Assembly: GCA_964017125.1 (NCBI GenBank)
Contig: OZ024909.1
Location: 71,115,427-71,179,426 of the forward strand
Source: Flabesymbios commensalis
Taxonomy: Eukaryota; Annelida; Polychaeta; Terebellida; Flabelligeridae
DNA: 64,000 nt
Direction of reading: 5' to 3'
Under the pieces are notes generated by a model. That model made no database searches. It had not been told where the DNA came from and saw nothing but the letters and a program-made list of their open reading frames with translations. How positions within the stretch are numbered: the stretch's first letter is position 1; every line of letters starts with the position of its first letter. Made by a program: the position numbers and the translations under genes. Below are positions 34,062-45,164 of the stretch, piece by piece.

Positions 34062-36784
34062 TACATATAAACTTGCATCTTTACCTTTTTTTAATTTATT
34101 GCGTGCCGTTCCGACGTTAACTTAGGGGTTGTTTTACTAGTCAACCAAATCACTGTTAAATTGGGAATAAAATGAGTGTTTGAACATCAAAATTGCAAAT
34201 GTTTAGTGTCCAATTAACCCTTTCAAGCCGGAATTTACCATTGTCATCTTCATCCACTACAAGCCGCGAATTGCTGTCGCAATTCTCGACTTGTAGTGGA
34301 TGAAGATGATTTGATGTGGTTAAAAAATTAAAGAAAATTGCTATGTATTGGTAAACCAGTTACATGGACATTTTCGTTCTAAAACCACTAGTTGTAGGGA
34401 AATTATGTCTGTTTTCAGGGATGTGAAATGATGCTTTAATGCATCGTGGGGGCTTAAAGGGTTAAGCAAATATCAGTATTTTTTAGCCGCTTGAATTTGT
34501 GGGTCGCGGTAGCGAGACACAACTCCAAGTGGCAGATTTTTTTTTCAATTAAGCAAGATAAGGATTAACCATCGCTAGAGCGTGGCGCTTCCCTATTGTC
34601 GCTGCCTGTCGCGCGGGTTCAAACCCTGCTTGGTGCAGGTTTTCAATGAAATATGATGCTTCTCTTCTTCTCAACATTTTGACATTGTTTCCATGCCTTT
34701 GAACAAAGCCAAGGCACTTTACCCTTACATGCTTCACTTGACTCATGTGTCAATGGGTAGATCAACCTAGTAAGACTATTGTAATTTGTACGATAATAAG
34801 TTCGCTGTGCCGAAATGGCTGCAGGGATGTATGTCCCCCGTGGAGTTGAAATGACACACACATGAACATGTTCAGTGACCGGGGGGCGAAATGTAAAAAA
34901 AACTTTGGATGATTGATCTTCAGACTTGATACCAGACTATACCCGCCGTCAGATTAACTTGTATCGCATGTTTTTCGCCGATTTCTCAGGCAATTCTCAA
35001 CCGATTCTCATGACTTTTCGCAAGGACAATTTTCGCGAAAAAAAAACGAAAAATATTCTATAGCTGAAAAGTTACACCAGCTGCCATATAAAGCAATTCA
35101 GTGTTAAAACAAACTTTAATTTATTTAAAAGGGTTTATAGAGGGACGTCGTAATTACAAATTTACTACATGTCAACTGGTCTTTTGAACGATATAATATT
35201 TTTTTTTATGAAAATTTCACGGTATTTAGCGGGTGACGCAAAAATAGAAAATAGTCCTTGCAAAATTTCATTCAAATCGGATGAGAATTAACTTAGAAAT
35301 CGTGCGATACAAGTTAATCTGACGGCGGGTACATATAAACTTGCATCTTTACCTTTTTTTAATTTATTGCGTGCCGTTCCGACGTTAACTTAGGGGTTGT
35401 TTTACTAGTCAACCAAATAACTGTTAAATTGGGAATAAAATGAGTGTTTGAACATCAAAATTGCAAATGTTTAGTGTCCAATTAACCCTTTCAAGCCGGA
35501 ATTTACCATTGTCATCTTCATCCACTACAAGCCGCGAATTGCTGTCGCAATTCTCGACTTGTAGTGGATGAAGATGATTTGATGTGGTTAAAAAATTAAA
35601 GAAAATTGCTATGTATTGGTAAACCAGTTACATGGACATTTTCGTTCTAAAACCACTAGTTGTAGGGAAATTATGTCTGTTTTCAGGGATGTGAAATGAT
35701 GCTTTAATGCATCGTGGGGGCTTAAAGGGTTAAGCAAATATCAGTATTTTTTAGCCGCTTGAATTTGTGGGTCGCGGTAGCGAGACACAACTCCAAGTGG
35801 CAGATTTTTTTTTCAATTAAGCAAGATAAGGATTAACCATCGCTAGAGCGTGGCGCTTCCCTATTGTCGCTGCCTGTCGCGCGGGTTCAAACCCTGCTTG
35901 GTGCAGGTTTTCAATGAAATATGATGCTTCTCTTCTTCTCAACATTTTGACATTGTTTCCATGCCTTTGAACAAAGCCAAGGCACTTTACCCTTACATGC
36001 TTCACTTGACTCATGTGTCAATGGGTAGATCAACCTAGTAAGACTATTGTAATTTGTACGATAATAAGTTCGCTGTGCCGAAATGGCTGCAGGGATGTAT
36101 GTCCCCCGTGGAGTTGAAATGACACACACATGAACATGTTCAGTGACCAGGGGGCGAAATGTAAAAAAAACTTTGGATGATTGATCTTCAGACTTGATAC
36201 CAGACTATACCCGCCGTCAGATTAACTTGTATCGCATGTTTTTCGCCGATTTCTCAGGCAATTCTCAACCGATTCTCATGACTTTTCGCAAGGACAATTT
36301 TCGCGAAAAAAAAACGAAAAATATTCTATAGCTGAAAAGTTACACCAGCTGCCATATAAAGCAATTCAGTGTTAAAACAAATTTTAATTTATTTAAGAGG
36401 GTTTATAGAGGGACGTCGTAATTACAAATTTACTACATGTCAACTGGTCTTTTGAACGATATAATATTTTTTTTTATGAAAATTTCACGGTATTTAGCGG
36501 GTGACGCGAAAATAGAAAATAGTCCTTGCAAAATTTCATTCAAATCGGATGAGAATTAACTTAGAAATCGTGCGATACAAGTTAATCTGACGGCGGGTAC
36601 ATATAAACTTGCATCTTTACCTTTTTTTAATTTATTGCGTGCCGTTCCGACGTTAACTTATTCATGAAGGACCCTCCCCCCCCCCCCCTCCCCCGGATTG
36701 CTCGCTATTATAGCCGTGGAAGAAGGAGGAAATTATCACATCTCCGCACAGGCACATCTCCCACCAAACCACAGCAAGGAGACA

Positions 36785-37100
36785 TAATGATGTTTTAATG
36801 TTGGGCCAGCGTCGCAGACGGTGGTCTAGCATTAACCCTTTAACCACCAAATTATTCAATTGGAATTCTCACCCACTTGAAGTTGCGCCTCGCTGACGCG
36901 ATCCACAACTTCAAGTGACTGGAAATTTTTCGGACTTGACAAAATGGTGAAATTTCAAATCTGGCTGATTAATGTCACGTTCTATCTTCAACAGGTTGAA
37001 AAGCTGATATGTAATATGTCAATAAAAAATGTAATAAACGAATATGGACGGCACCGGCGGTTAAAGGGTTAAAACAATATTGGTTGGATGGCGTGTGTCT
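36785..37100. mobile_element. Family E element split by A5
   Basis: Left part 36785-36835 (GGGCCAGCGTCGCAGACGGT), right part from 37069 (TTAAAACAATATTGGTTGG). The interruption is the family A element above. Confidence 0.6.
36832..37072. mobile_element. Family A MITE (A5) inserted in a family E element
   Basis: TTAACCCTTTAACCACC ... GGCGGTTAAAGGGTTAA, 241 bp, with the hairpin (CACCCACTTGAAGTTGCG ... CAACTTCAAGTGACTG) near the left end. The flanks (GGTCTAGCA-TTAA and TTAA-AACAATATTGG) join into the family E sequence CAGCATTAAACCAGC seen at 29032, again proving a TTAA target. Confidence 0.9.
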
Positions 37101-37173
37101 GTGATGTCCGATAAGACAATCCGATCGGATTTATCTTATCAGACACCAGTGTTCGCATCATCAGATATTCTTC

Positions 37174-37400
37174 AACCCTATAACCGCCAGTCCCGATTAT
37201 ATTCGTTTTCTACATGTCTTATTAGCACATTACATATCAGTTACAATTAACATGGCATCAGCAAGGTTTCTTAGTCTTGACCTTCATGTCGCCAATTCTG
37301 AATAATTTTCACCTACTTGAAGTTGTGAATCGCGTCAGCGAGACACAACTTCTAATGGGTGAAAATGACAATTATTTAACTTGGCGGTTAAGGTTATTTA
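37174..37400. mobile_element. Family A MITE, same subtype as A5, inverted (A6)
   Basis: Ends CAACCCTATAACCGCCAG and CTTGGCGGTTAAGGTT. The hairpin (CACCTACTTGAAGTTGTG ... CAACTTCTAATGGGTG) is near the right end. The termini have drifted. Confidence 0.65.
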
Positions 37401-37742
37401 ACAACTCTCTCTATATCGACCCCTCCTCCCATGTTAAAGGGTCACAATCTCTGATTCTGTCCATTGAGCAACTCGGACTCTAATTATATAGGGCTAATAT
37501 ATATTGTGCAAATAATATATAGGGCCTAGGTCGTATGTACAGCAGTTTGTAATAATACAGTTGGTGTAACGTACCGTAACTCCAAGGCTGTATCTTTCTC
37601 CGCCACAGCATATATTCAAAACGTTCATTGAACCGTGCCAGCATGGAGTTAGTAACTAACTTCATGGTGCCAGCTAGACCGTGGCAAAGGTGAAAAGTGA
37701 GCACTCATCATTTTCTGAAGAACATAGTTACTGCTTTTTTCC

Positions 37743-37863
37743 TCTACAATTAATTAAACGCAAACACGAGACGTTAACCCAATGCTGTTTTAATATCGGG
37801 CCATCGTCTAATTCACTGGTCCAACATTAAGCCAACATTGGGTCAACGTCTTGTGTTTACAGT
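37743..37863. mobile_element. Family E MITE just upstream of the sulfotransferase gene
   Basis: Ends GCAAACACGAGACGTTAAC and GTCAACGTCTTGTGTTTAC form an inverted pair; internal CCAATGCTG and CCAACATTAAGCC words match the family. It lies 130 bp before the start codon, so it may be within the promoter or 5' UTR. Confidence 0.65.
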
Positions 37864-37992
37864 ACAGGCGACTACTATGACCATGCATGAAAATCCACAT
37901 CAATGTTCCCACTATTTAGAAGATTGGAGGTCAGGGTCAGAGAAGTATCAGAAGCAAACCCAACCGAGTGAGAATATTCACATGCGTTTAAG

Positions 37993-39279
37993 ATGATAGG
38001 CGTTGAATTATTCAAATTGTTTGCATTTATCTTACTACGCACAGCATACTCGACCTGCCAAAAGGTAGTGTGGCTACTCAACCGCACATACAGAGAGCTA
38101 CAAAATGCTAAACAACCTACAAATTACAAGAGGAGCACGCAGGTATTGAATATTTGGTTCAGGTATCGATTCGATCGCCTACTGAGTAAACCGTCTAGTT
38201 CTGATTATTTGACAACACATAGTGGATTTCTACACCCTGAACATGTTCTTAAGGACAACATCACCTTGTATGACCTCTCTCCAAGCCAGGCTGTGTTTAT
38301 AGAATCTCCCACTCATATTGATATTTACGACAGCAATGTTGCCTCTTTTGTGAAAGAAGGCCAGTTTATTCACGGGAGGAAACTGTATGTCATGCCCATT
38401 GAATCATTCCATAAACTGGCAGAGCATGTTGGAAGGCCAGCAGCACCTCTTATTTTACTGGGTAATACTTCTAGGTGCGGCTCCACGCTACTCTCACAGC
38501 TAATGGACAGTACAGAACAAATAGTATCAATGAGCGAGCCTGCTGCATTTGAAGCAGTTGCGATTGCCTGCCAAGAAAAACTATTCACTGGGAAAGAGTT
38601 GGATCGTTATATATCCAATGGCATTGGGATGCTGTGTAAGCCGATGAAAAAGAAACCAGCTGCTTATTTGATCAAAATCAGCTCACCAGCCATGTGTGAG
38701 ATGAACCAGATAAAACGCGTGTTTCCCGACACAAAGTTCCTCTTCATGTACAGAGAAGGCTTGGATGTGGCCGTGTCTTTAGCTAAGATATCTTACAGAC
38801 TACCCATATTACGGCTGGTCTTCACACTGGGAAGGATTCACAAGGTGTTTACTCAGGTTTTATTTGAAGCTGTCACAGGAATGCCTGCTAAAGACCTCTC
38901 ATATCGTATTAAACACCAAGTACTGTTTACATTGATTGTGTGGGTGACAATGTGCAGGAAGTATTTGGACTTACGTCAAGAAGGATGGCCGATATCAGCT
39001 GTAAAGTACGAAGATTTGGTGAATGACCCCGCATACACCATGCAGCAGGTGTTTAAGCATTGTGATCTACCTGAGGCTTATGTGGAGAAAGCTGTTCGTG
39101 GAATGGATCGTGACTCCCAGAGGTATTCTACTCTGAGCAGACACAACGTGACTAAATCTGCACCTGGGCTGTGTCTGCCAAATGACATGTTATCTGACGC
39201 ACAGGCTTTTTGTAAATTGAAAGGAATACCGCCAGTGCCTGATACATGCATTCTAGAAGGAACTATTTCCCACAGATAA
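37993..39279 (+). CDS. Sulfotransferase-family protein, single exon
   Basis: A 428-codon intact frame. Residues 1-20 are hydrophobic (MIGVELFKLFAFILL) and could be a signal anchor placing the enzyme in the Golgi or endomembranes. Residues 157-167 (GNTSRCGSTLL) form the P-loop that binds the 5' phosphosulfate of PAPS. 244-265 (FPDTKFLFMYREG then LDVAVSLAK) form the 3'-phosphate binding region with Arg254 and Ser262. 320-345 (WPISAVKYEDLVNDPA) is the conserved late motif. The family transfers sulfate from PAPS to an acceptor; the substrate here is unknown. An AATAAA signal follows the stop by ~56 bases (39335-39340). A four-codon upstream ORF (37982-37996) overlaps the start as ATGA, which could limit translation. 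The lack of introns suggests a retrocopy origin or a naturally intronless family. Confidence 0.85.
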   Translation: MIGVELFKLFAFILLRTAYSTCQKVVWLLNRTYRELQNAKQPTNYKRSTQVLNIWFRYRFDRLLSKPSSSDYLTTHSGFLHPEHVLKDNITLYDLSPSQAVFIESPTHIDIYDSNVASFVKEGQFIHGRKLYVMPIESFHKLAEHVGRPAAPLILLGNTSRCGSTLLSQLMDSTEQIVSMSEPAAFEAVAIACQEKLFTGKELDRYISNGIGMLCKPMKKKPAAYLIKISSPAMCEMNQIKRVFPDTKFLFMYREGLDVAVSLAKISYRLPILRLVFTLGRIHKVFTQVLFEAVTGMPAKDLSYRIKHQVLFTLIVWVTMCRKYLDLRQEGWPISAVKYEDLVNDPAYTMQQVFKHCDLPEAYVEKAVRGMDRDSQRYSTLSRHNVTKSAPGLCLPNDMLSDAQAFCKLKGIPPVPDTCILEGTISHR

Positions 39280-39334
39280 AAACAAATCGAATTTAATTTT
39301 AAAAATACATAGTGATTTTTTTTCATTTGTAAGT

Positions 39335-39340
39335 AATAAA
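39335..39340 (+). terminator. Polyadenylation signal of the sulfotransferase gene
   Basis: AATAAA in AGTAATAAAATTAATTG, ~56 bases after the stop. It is the only canonical signal close by. Confidence 0.55.
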
Positions 39341-40496
39341 ATTAATTGTTCAATTTTAGCAGACTCATGTCAGTGAATACGTTTGAAGATAGGCTTACAT
39401 ACACAGGGATGCAAATTCGCACTAGCCCGGTAGCCAGAGGCTAGTGGAAACTTGAAAAGGCTAGTGGATTTTTCTTAGAAATGTATGGTAAATAATGGTA
39501 AGGGCTAGTTGAATCTCGCTCTGGGCTGTATACAAATGCCATGAATGTCAACGTGTAGTCGCTATTACCAAAGATGAGAAAATATACTCAAAACATTGTT
39601 ACGGTACAGTAAAAAATATTTTATCGTTTGTGATCACGGTGATTATGTTGTTGCCATTGCTTTTTTAGTATTGATTCATATGGATCTTAAATAACTGCTA
39701 AATGTGGAAAATTACTTTTACTTATCTTCTAATTTGTTATCAAAAGTGTATTTTTTATTTCATCATATAGCTTATCAGCTCCTGGTTATTGTAACACCTT
39801 ATTATAATGTACGCATAACTGAAATAAAAGATACGTGTTTCATCAAATTTGATCATTACAATATTTTTTTTTAGTCATTACATTACAATATTTATCTGTT
39901 TAACCTAATAACAATTATATGTTTCTAAAAATGCATGGATAAATTGCAATTAAATTATAAAGGCGACATGTTACCAACCCTTATGCGAGGGCAATTCGCC
40001 AAGGTAAAAACACAAGCAATGCGACACTGATTGTGTTAATTTGTAAAGGTGACAAAGCAATTTTCAAGATGAAACAATATTTTAAACTAAGCATACCCAA
40101 TATAATTGTGACTAAACAATATATATTTTAGGTAGGATAACAAATATTACTAACAATTACACAACAATATCATAGACATATTTTTTTAGCATATTCCACA
40201 CACATGCTTGACACCTGAAAGTCGATATCCAAGTAAGCCTACACACATATTATTAAATATGCTGTCACCAGCGCCCCACCCACGAGACCGTAGTTGGAGG
40301 CGCTGGGTTATCGTGTACTATTATTTCTTCTTGCCTTTCTCTCGTGCCGATAGGGAGAGATTGCTCTGGTCACAGAATGACTATTAACATTATGAGCAAT
40401 TGTTGCAATTCTGTTTAATAATGGAGCCTTCCTCAACTTGTGTTTGAAGGAATCATTTTAGGTCTCTCAGTTTTTTCTAACACGGATTTTAAAGTC
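39341..40496. other. No gene seen
   Basis: AT-rich. At 39415-39530 GGCTAGTGGA-type words repeat a few times. At 40268-40308 a short inverted repeat (CAGCGCCCCACC ... GGAGGCGCTGGG) is visible. Confidence 0.4.
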
Positions 40497-40633
40497 ACAC
40501 CCAGCCAACATAAAACATTTGTATGACATTTGTACAATGTGGGACCAACGTCGAAGACGTCGGGCCGATGCATTTAAACAATGTTGGACCAACGTTGGGC
40601 CGACGTTGTACAATTTTTTGTGTTTGCTGGGCA
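40497..40633. mobile_element. Family E MITE, near-complete
   Basis: The left end CCCAGCCAACATAAAACATT and right end TTTTTTGTGTTTGCTGGG form terminal inverted repeats. The interior is built of palindromic words (ACCAACGTTGGGCCGACGTT, GACGTCGGGCCGATG). It is ~135 bp, the clearest copy of this family in the window. Confidence 0.75.
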
Positions 40634-41599
40634 GTCCCCGGATCTACGCGATGAATTGTGATTTTAGTTGTGGGAAACATATATTTATGCCCCAATGTAC
40701 AATATATATATCATGATGATGCTGTTTGCCGTTTAAGTATCTATGATGCATATTTTAAATACGTTACCTAATCCTGTTGTTCATGTTTATATATATATAT
40801 ATATATACATTTATTTATATTTGTATGTAAAATAAGTCAGTAATGACTTTTAATTTTGTTAATAAAGATCTATATATCTATCTATTTATTAACCTCAATA
40901 ATTATGTTGAATGTAATTTTCAATTTGTATAAATAAAAATCGACTGAAACAACACAGAAATGTTAACATGATATGACATTGGTTTATTTGATCACATTTT
41001 GTTGTTATTATGCAAATGTAACGTTTATATATACATACAATAATAAATAATGCATTACATTAAAATAAATTATTCATAAAATAATGACGAAATAGAACAT
41101 GATTGCTTTTGAAATGATTGAATGAATGCCTGAGTGAAAGACCAATTGAATGAATGAAAACACATTTGAACAAAACATACATGAATGACTTAAGATGTGA
41201 TTATATCACATATGTATATAACAATTTATCCTTTAATTAAGAGGTTTAACATGACTACCGGAACTCAAGAGTATCTGCTACTAATTCTCAGGGAGGTAAG
41301 TTTAATCAGAAATGCATAATACAATTCTGGTGTGACTCTTTTTGATTACAGACCAGAGACGACTGGAATGTTGACTGACCACCAGTGCTTATCAGCACTG
41401 TTTAACACATTTTAGATTGATAAAGACACTGAACATGCTGAAGTCTCTGGTAAACAATAAACATGATAAATTATTGATCAATTCCTGGATGAATGGACCG
41501 AAAAATTTGATAATTAATATACGGTTAGATAATTAAAATGATTATGTAATGTGATCGAAAACCTTTACCATGGTGATATTAGAGTGTGTGCGAGGTTCA
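40634..41599. other. No gene seen
   Basis: AT-rich, with a (TA)n run at 40790-40805 and GAATGAATG words near 41125. TTAATAAAGATCTATATATC (40858-) resembles a LINE 3' tail. Confidence 0.35.
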
Positions 41600-42003
41600 C
41601 TTACTTTTATGATAAATACATTAGATTGATTATAGTCACGTATAACATCACTGGTGCAGTTAGCTTCCAGCTTCCGCGCTATAATATGTCTCGCTACCAT
41701 GTATACACAATTATAATCAAGTATGATATCACTGATGCAGTTAGCTTCCAGCTTCCGCGCTATTATATGTCTCGCTACCATCTATACACAATTATAATCA
41801 AGTATGATATCACTGATGCAGTTAGCTTCTCAAGTGCACGATTTTATATGTCTCGCTACCATGTATAGGGGCCTACACAATTATAACCAAGTATGATATC
41901 ACTGATGCAGTTAGCTTCTCAAGTGCACAATTTTATATGTCTTGCTACCATGTATAGGGGCCTACACAATTATAACCAAGTATGATATCACTGGTGCAGT
42001 TGT
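41600..42003. repeat. ~81-bp tandem repeat, about five copies
   Basis: Unit: ATGTCTCGCTACCATGTATA, then ACACAATTATAATCAAGTAT, then GATATCACTGATGCAGTTAG. Spacing is 81, 81 and 89 bp. The plus-strand ORF is made of the repeat. Confidence 0.8.
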
Positions 42004-42203
42004 GCGCGATTTGAATTTGTTAGATTAGCTGATCAAAGCACTGTTATTGGGATTGAAATGAGTGCTTAAACATCAAGATTTGCAAATGCTTGGTCTCAAG
42101 CAGTTGACACTTTAATTAAGTTAATTTAGCGCTTTAAGGGTTAAAAAGTGTCTCACTACCTTGTATACACAATTTAGTAATCATGCTTTGTTTCATTATT
42201 AGT

Positions 42204-42437
42204 TTAACTCTTAAAGCGCTGAATTATTTTTATATAAACCATGGAGTCCAAAGGTTTTTTTCAATTTTAAATCATCATAAATGTCTTGGTAAGCTCTTTC
42301 TGATTCATTTGAATACCTATCTTATGGGTCTACGACCATTAGAAATATTTTTTCTCCTAAGGTGCGGGGATTGATTTTAGTTGTCAGAATCTGACATATA
42401 CAGACGATTAAAGTCGATCCCCACGCTGTAAGGGTCA
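42204..42437. mobile_element. Family C MITE (C2)
   Basis: TTAACTCTTAAAGCGCTGAA at the left, hairpin near the right end (TTGTCAGAATCTGACATATA ... CAGACGATTAAAGTCG), end CTGTAAGGGTCAA. The last TTAA is mutated to TCAA and is shared with A7. Confidence 0.8.
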
Positions 42438-42673
42438 ACCCTTAGAACACTGACTTATTCAAATTAAATTTTCAGTCACTTGAAGTTGTGTCTCGCTACC
42501 GCGATCCACAACTTCAAGTGACCGAAAATTTGTGTTATTTGTGGAATTTAAGTCTCAACATATATCAGTGTTTCAAAATTGAAAGCACATTTTACTTTCA
42601 ACAACTGGCTATACAGGTGCCAATAAAAACGCAGAATGTCTACTGTAGTCGACATCAGTGTTCTAAGGGTTAA
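42434..42673. mobile_element. Family A MITE (A7) inserted in the end TTAA of C2
   Basis: CAACCCTTAGAACACTGA ... TCAGTGTTCTAAGGGTTAA, 240 bp. The hairpin 42474-42530 (TTTCAGTCACTTGAAGTTGT ... CAACTTCAAGTGACCGAAA) is ~40 bp from the left end. The tandem copy of the host segment (C3 plus flank) lacks it and reads GTAAGGG-TTAA-ACAGTATTC, the exact empty site. Confidence 0.9.
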
Positions 42674-42774
42674 ACAGTATTCTTATTAGCCAATTGAAAC
42701 CTTAAAATATATAATACAAGGCTTCGTTAGACCCATTGTTTTGTTGTTGAATCATCTTGTTAGTTTAACCAATA

Positions 42775-42997
42775 AAGCGCTGCATTATTTTATATAAACC
42801 ATGGAGTCCAAAGGGTTATTTTCAATTTTAAATCATCATAAATGTCTCAGTCAGCTCTGTCTGATTTATTTGAATACTTATGTTATGGGTCCACAACCTT
42901 TCAAATTTTTTTCTCTTACGGTGCGGGGATTGGCTTTAGTCGTCAGAATCTGACATATACAGACGATTAAAGTCGATCCCCGCACTGTAAGGGTTAA
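42775..42997. mobile_element. Family C MITE (C3)
   Basis: TTAACCAATAAAGCGCTGC ... CCCCGCACTGTAAGGGTTAA, 223 bp. The hairpin around 42935-42985 (TCGTCAGAATCTGACATATA) lies near the right end. Confidence 0.85.
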
Positions 42998-43397
42998 ACA
43001 GTATTCTTATTAGCCAATTAAAACCTTAAAAATATATAATACAAGTCTTCGTTAGACCCATTGTTTTGTTGTTGAATCATCGTCCGGGTGCAATAGGCCT
43101 ACAATTGAAGCAATACAGGTTCAGTATGTTTAGTATGTACCACAGCTGTCAATGCACAACTTCAAATCGGGTAAAACTTATTTGTATTTGTTGCAGAGAG
43201 TTTGCCAATATTTTTACACACATGCAACTTGATCAACAAAGGTTGTATGAAAAACATTGAAAAAGCAATACAACGGCATTACTACACATATTTTAATATT
43301 ATGGCTCAGCAATATTGTGGATGCTCCCTATCTACTAAGTCAGATTGCACAAAATATAGAATTCATAGTTATGAAGTACTAAGGTAATACTTTATCG

Positions 43398-43777
43398 CTA
43401 TCTCTGTTTCAGTTCTTTAGAAAATACATTTTCAGTTAACTCCTTTTTATTGATCTTTCCCATGGCATTTCTAGGTAAAGAGTCCACCACTTTGAGCACA
43501 GAAGGAAGCTGATATGATGACATTTTATCAGAGGACCATTCACGTAAGTCATTGAGATTCAGAGTGGTATCTGTGACAAGTACCACTATTGCAGCAACAC
43601 GCTGTCCCCATGTGACATCTGGCAAGCCCACCACTGCCACCTCCTTAATGTCACTGTGACTCAATAGCTGACGCTCTATGTCTAGAGCACTTAATTTATA
43701 ACCACCACTCTTAATAATATCCACAGAGGTGCGACCAAGAATCCTGTAAGTTCCATCTTTGAAGCAAGCAGTGTCAC
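43398..43777 (-). CDS. ACSF3: ACSF3 exon 7 (last)
   Basis: Begins after CATTCAG at 43778 and completes the Gly codon of GWFKTGD from exon 6. It encodes 126 codons with stop at 43398. It carries the hinge and small C-terminal domain of acyl-CoA synthetases: GDTACFKDGTYRILGRTSVD, then IIKSGGYKLSALDIE, and PRNAMGKINKKEL with the Lys that helps adenylation. The upstream residues open in the same frame (43778-43874) are intronic. The sequence aligns throughout with vertebrate ACSF3 as I recall it. Confidence 0.9.
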
Positions 43778-44232
43778 CTGAATGGAAAATGCTTCTACTA
43801 GAAAAAATTATCAGAGCGCACATTTTTTTCTTACAAACATTGACTAGAGCATTATGTAAGCAAGCATGAATCAATCAAATGTGATTCAATCTTATACATT
43901 GTAGTACACTTGATAGGTGTCTATTTAAAAAAAAATATATATTTCTATGATATGAATCTTGAGTAATAGCAAAGAGTGACAGCAAAAAGCATAATATATC
44001 ATACTAAAAACTAATCAGTTTGATTGTCAGTCTAAATAAAGTTTGTATTATGTAGACTGAGGCAAATTGGTACGTTTATTCTATATTGAAATAATAAACA
44101 TAAAATGCAAAAATAGTAATTTTTCAATCAGGTTATTTCTAAGGACAATGAAATGTGCAGCAGGCAGTTGACCTCGGGACACAGATAAATGGTCTGCTTA
44201 CCCTTAAAGCTCTAAGCATGACTATGGCCATT

Positions 44233-44432
44233 TTTACCCTCACAGCGTTAAAACATTTCTGTATAAACGATGGAGACCAAAGGGTTTTCTAAATTTGATA
44301 TCATCATAATCCTCTTAGTTAGATCTTTCTGCTTCATTTGAATACCTATGTTATGGATGTACGGTAGTTATAGATATTTTAATTCTTTCAGCAGACGACG
44401 TATAAAGATGGTCCCCGCACTGAAAGGGTTAA
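44233..44432. mobile_element. Family C MITE (C4) in ACSF3 intron 6
   Basis: TTTACCCTCACAGCG ... GTCCCCGCACTGAAAGGGTTAA. The body matches C2, but half of the hairpin is lost. Its end TTAA (44429-44432) is shared with the next element. Confidence 0.7.
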
Positions 44433-44581
44433 TCTGCTTTATTAGCAAGTTACATAACTGTCATTGGGAATGAAAGGTTTGGTCTCGGATTTTGACAATT
44501 AAAGCTGTGGATCGCAGCAGCAAGCCACAACTCTCAAGTGTCAAAAAGTTAATTTCTATAACTTATCACTTTGAGGGTTAA
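44429..44581. mobile_element. Family A MITE, shortened (A8)
   Basis: Between two family C elements: TTAATCTGCTTTATTAGC, hairpin GACAATTAAAGCTGTGGATC ... CCACAACTCTCAAGTGTC, end TTTGAGGGTTAA. The left CCCTT is lost. Confidence 0.6.
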
Positions 44582-44822
44582 CCCTTAAAGTGGCGAATCA
44601 ATTTGTAAAACACATCGCAACCAAAGGGTTTTTTTCGATTTGAAATCATTATAAATGCCTTAGTCAGCTCTTTCTGATTCAATTGAATACCTATGTTATG
44701 GGTCTACGGCCAACATAAATATGTTGATTCTTAGTGGGGGGATCGACTATAGTCGTCAGAATCTGACGTCTACAGACATCAGATTCTGTTGAATAAAGTC
44801 GATCCCCGCACTGTAAAGTTAA
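44578..44822. mobile_element. Family C MITE (C5)
   Basis: TTAACCCTTAAAGTGGCGAA ... CCCCGCACTGTAAAGTTAA, 245 bp. The hairpin (TCGTCAGAATCTGACGTC ... GACATCAGATTCTG) is near the right end. C4, A8 and C5 form a chain joined at shared TTAA sites. Confidence 0.8.
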
Positions 44823-45047
44823 GACAGGTGCCATTAGGAGGGTAAACAGTCAGTGAATGTAGGTAGCGGCTGAGTATGTTAGTGCAGAGTAGTCAGATTT
44901 GGTGCGTGGTGTACACAAAAGGTACAATTTGTCATTTTGTTTGTTTGTAGTGAATATAGTACTGGTAATTATATTGAGACCCATTTTTTCTAATTTCAGT
45001 TAGTTATTGCCTGGCACTTGTCTGTGCTTAGAATGCGAGTGTGATAC

Positions 45048-45164
45048 CTGTTTTAAACCAGCCATCTACTGTGAAAGTATCGGCGGTTGCTTCTGGTTTA
45101 TTCCAGTAGTGCTTGAACATACTTGGACCCTTTATGTATAATTCACCGGCCGCACCTTCACATC
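45048..45164 (-). CDS. ACSF3: ACSF3 exon 6
   Basis: 117 bp between acceptor TTGTGCAG and donor ACAG|GTATCA, in phase 1 at both sides. It encodes [18 protein letters not shown] and TVDGWFKT, the region before the hinge in the large domain. Confidence 0.9.

Larger units (their letters stand above)
32862..36660. repeat. 1,268-bp unit in three tandem copies
   Basis: Units start at 32862, 34130 and 35398; the last ends at 36660, about 5 bases short. Copies differ at only a handful of positions (for example ACAAGGTAATC against ACAAGTTAATC). Each unit contains most of a family A element with a family B element inside, a tRNA-like segment and a TA-flanked MITE. The duplication edges cut through the family A element, so the triplication came after the insertions. 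The 65- and 72-residue ORFs repeated in each unit are not supported as genes. Confidence 0.95.
42204..43082. repeat. Tandem duplication of family C plus flank
   Basis: C2 plus the flank 42671-42757 and C3 plus the flank 42995-43082 match over their length (ACAGTATTCTTATTAGCCAA, CTTCGTTAGACCCATTGTTT). A7 is present only in the first copy. Confidence 0.85.

Noticed and set aside
32862-36129. Repeated 65- and 72-residue minus-strand ORFs as a small gene family
   Set aside because: They lie in a tRNA-like/MITE pile and are copied only by the 1,268-bp triplication; no codon-type substitution pattern could be seen.
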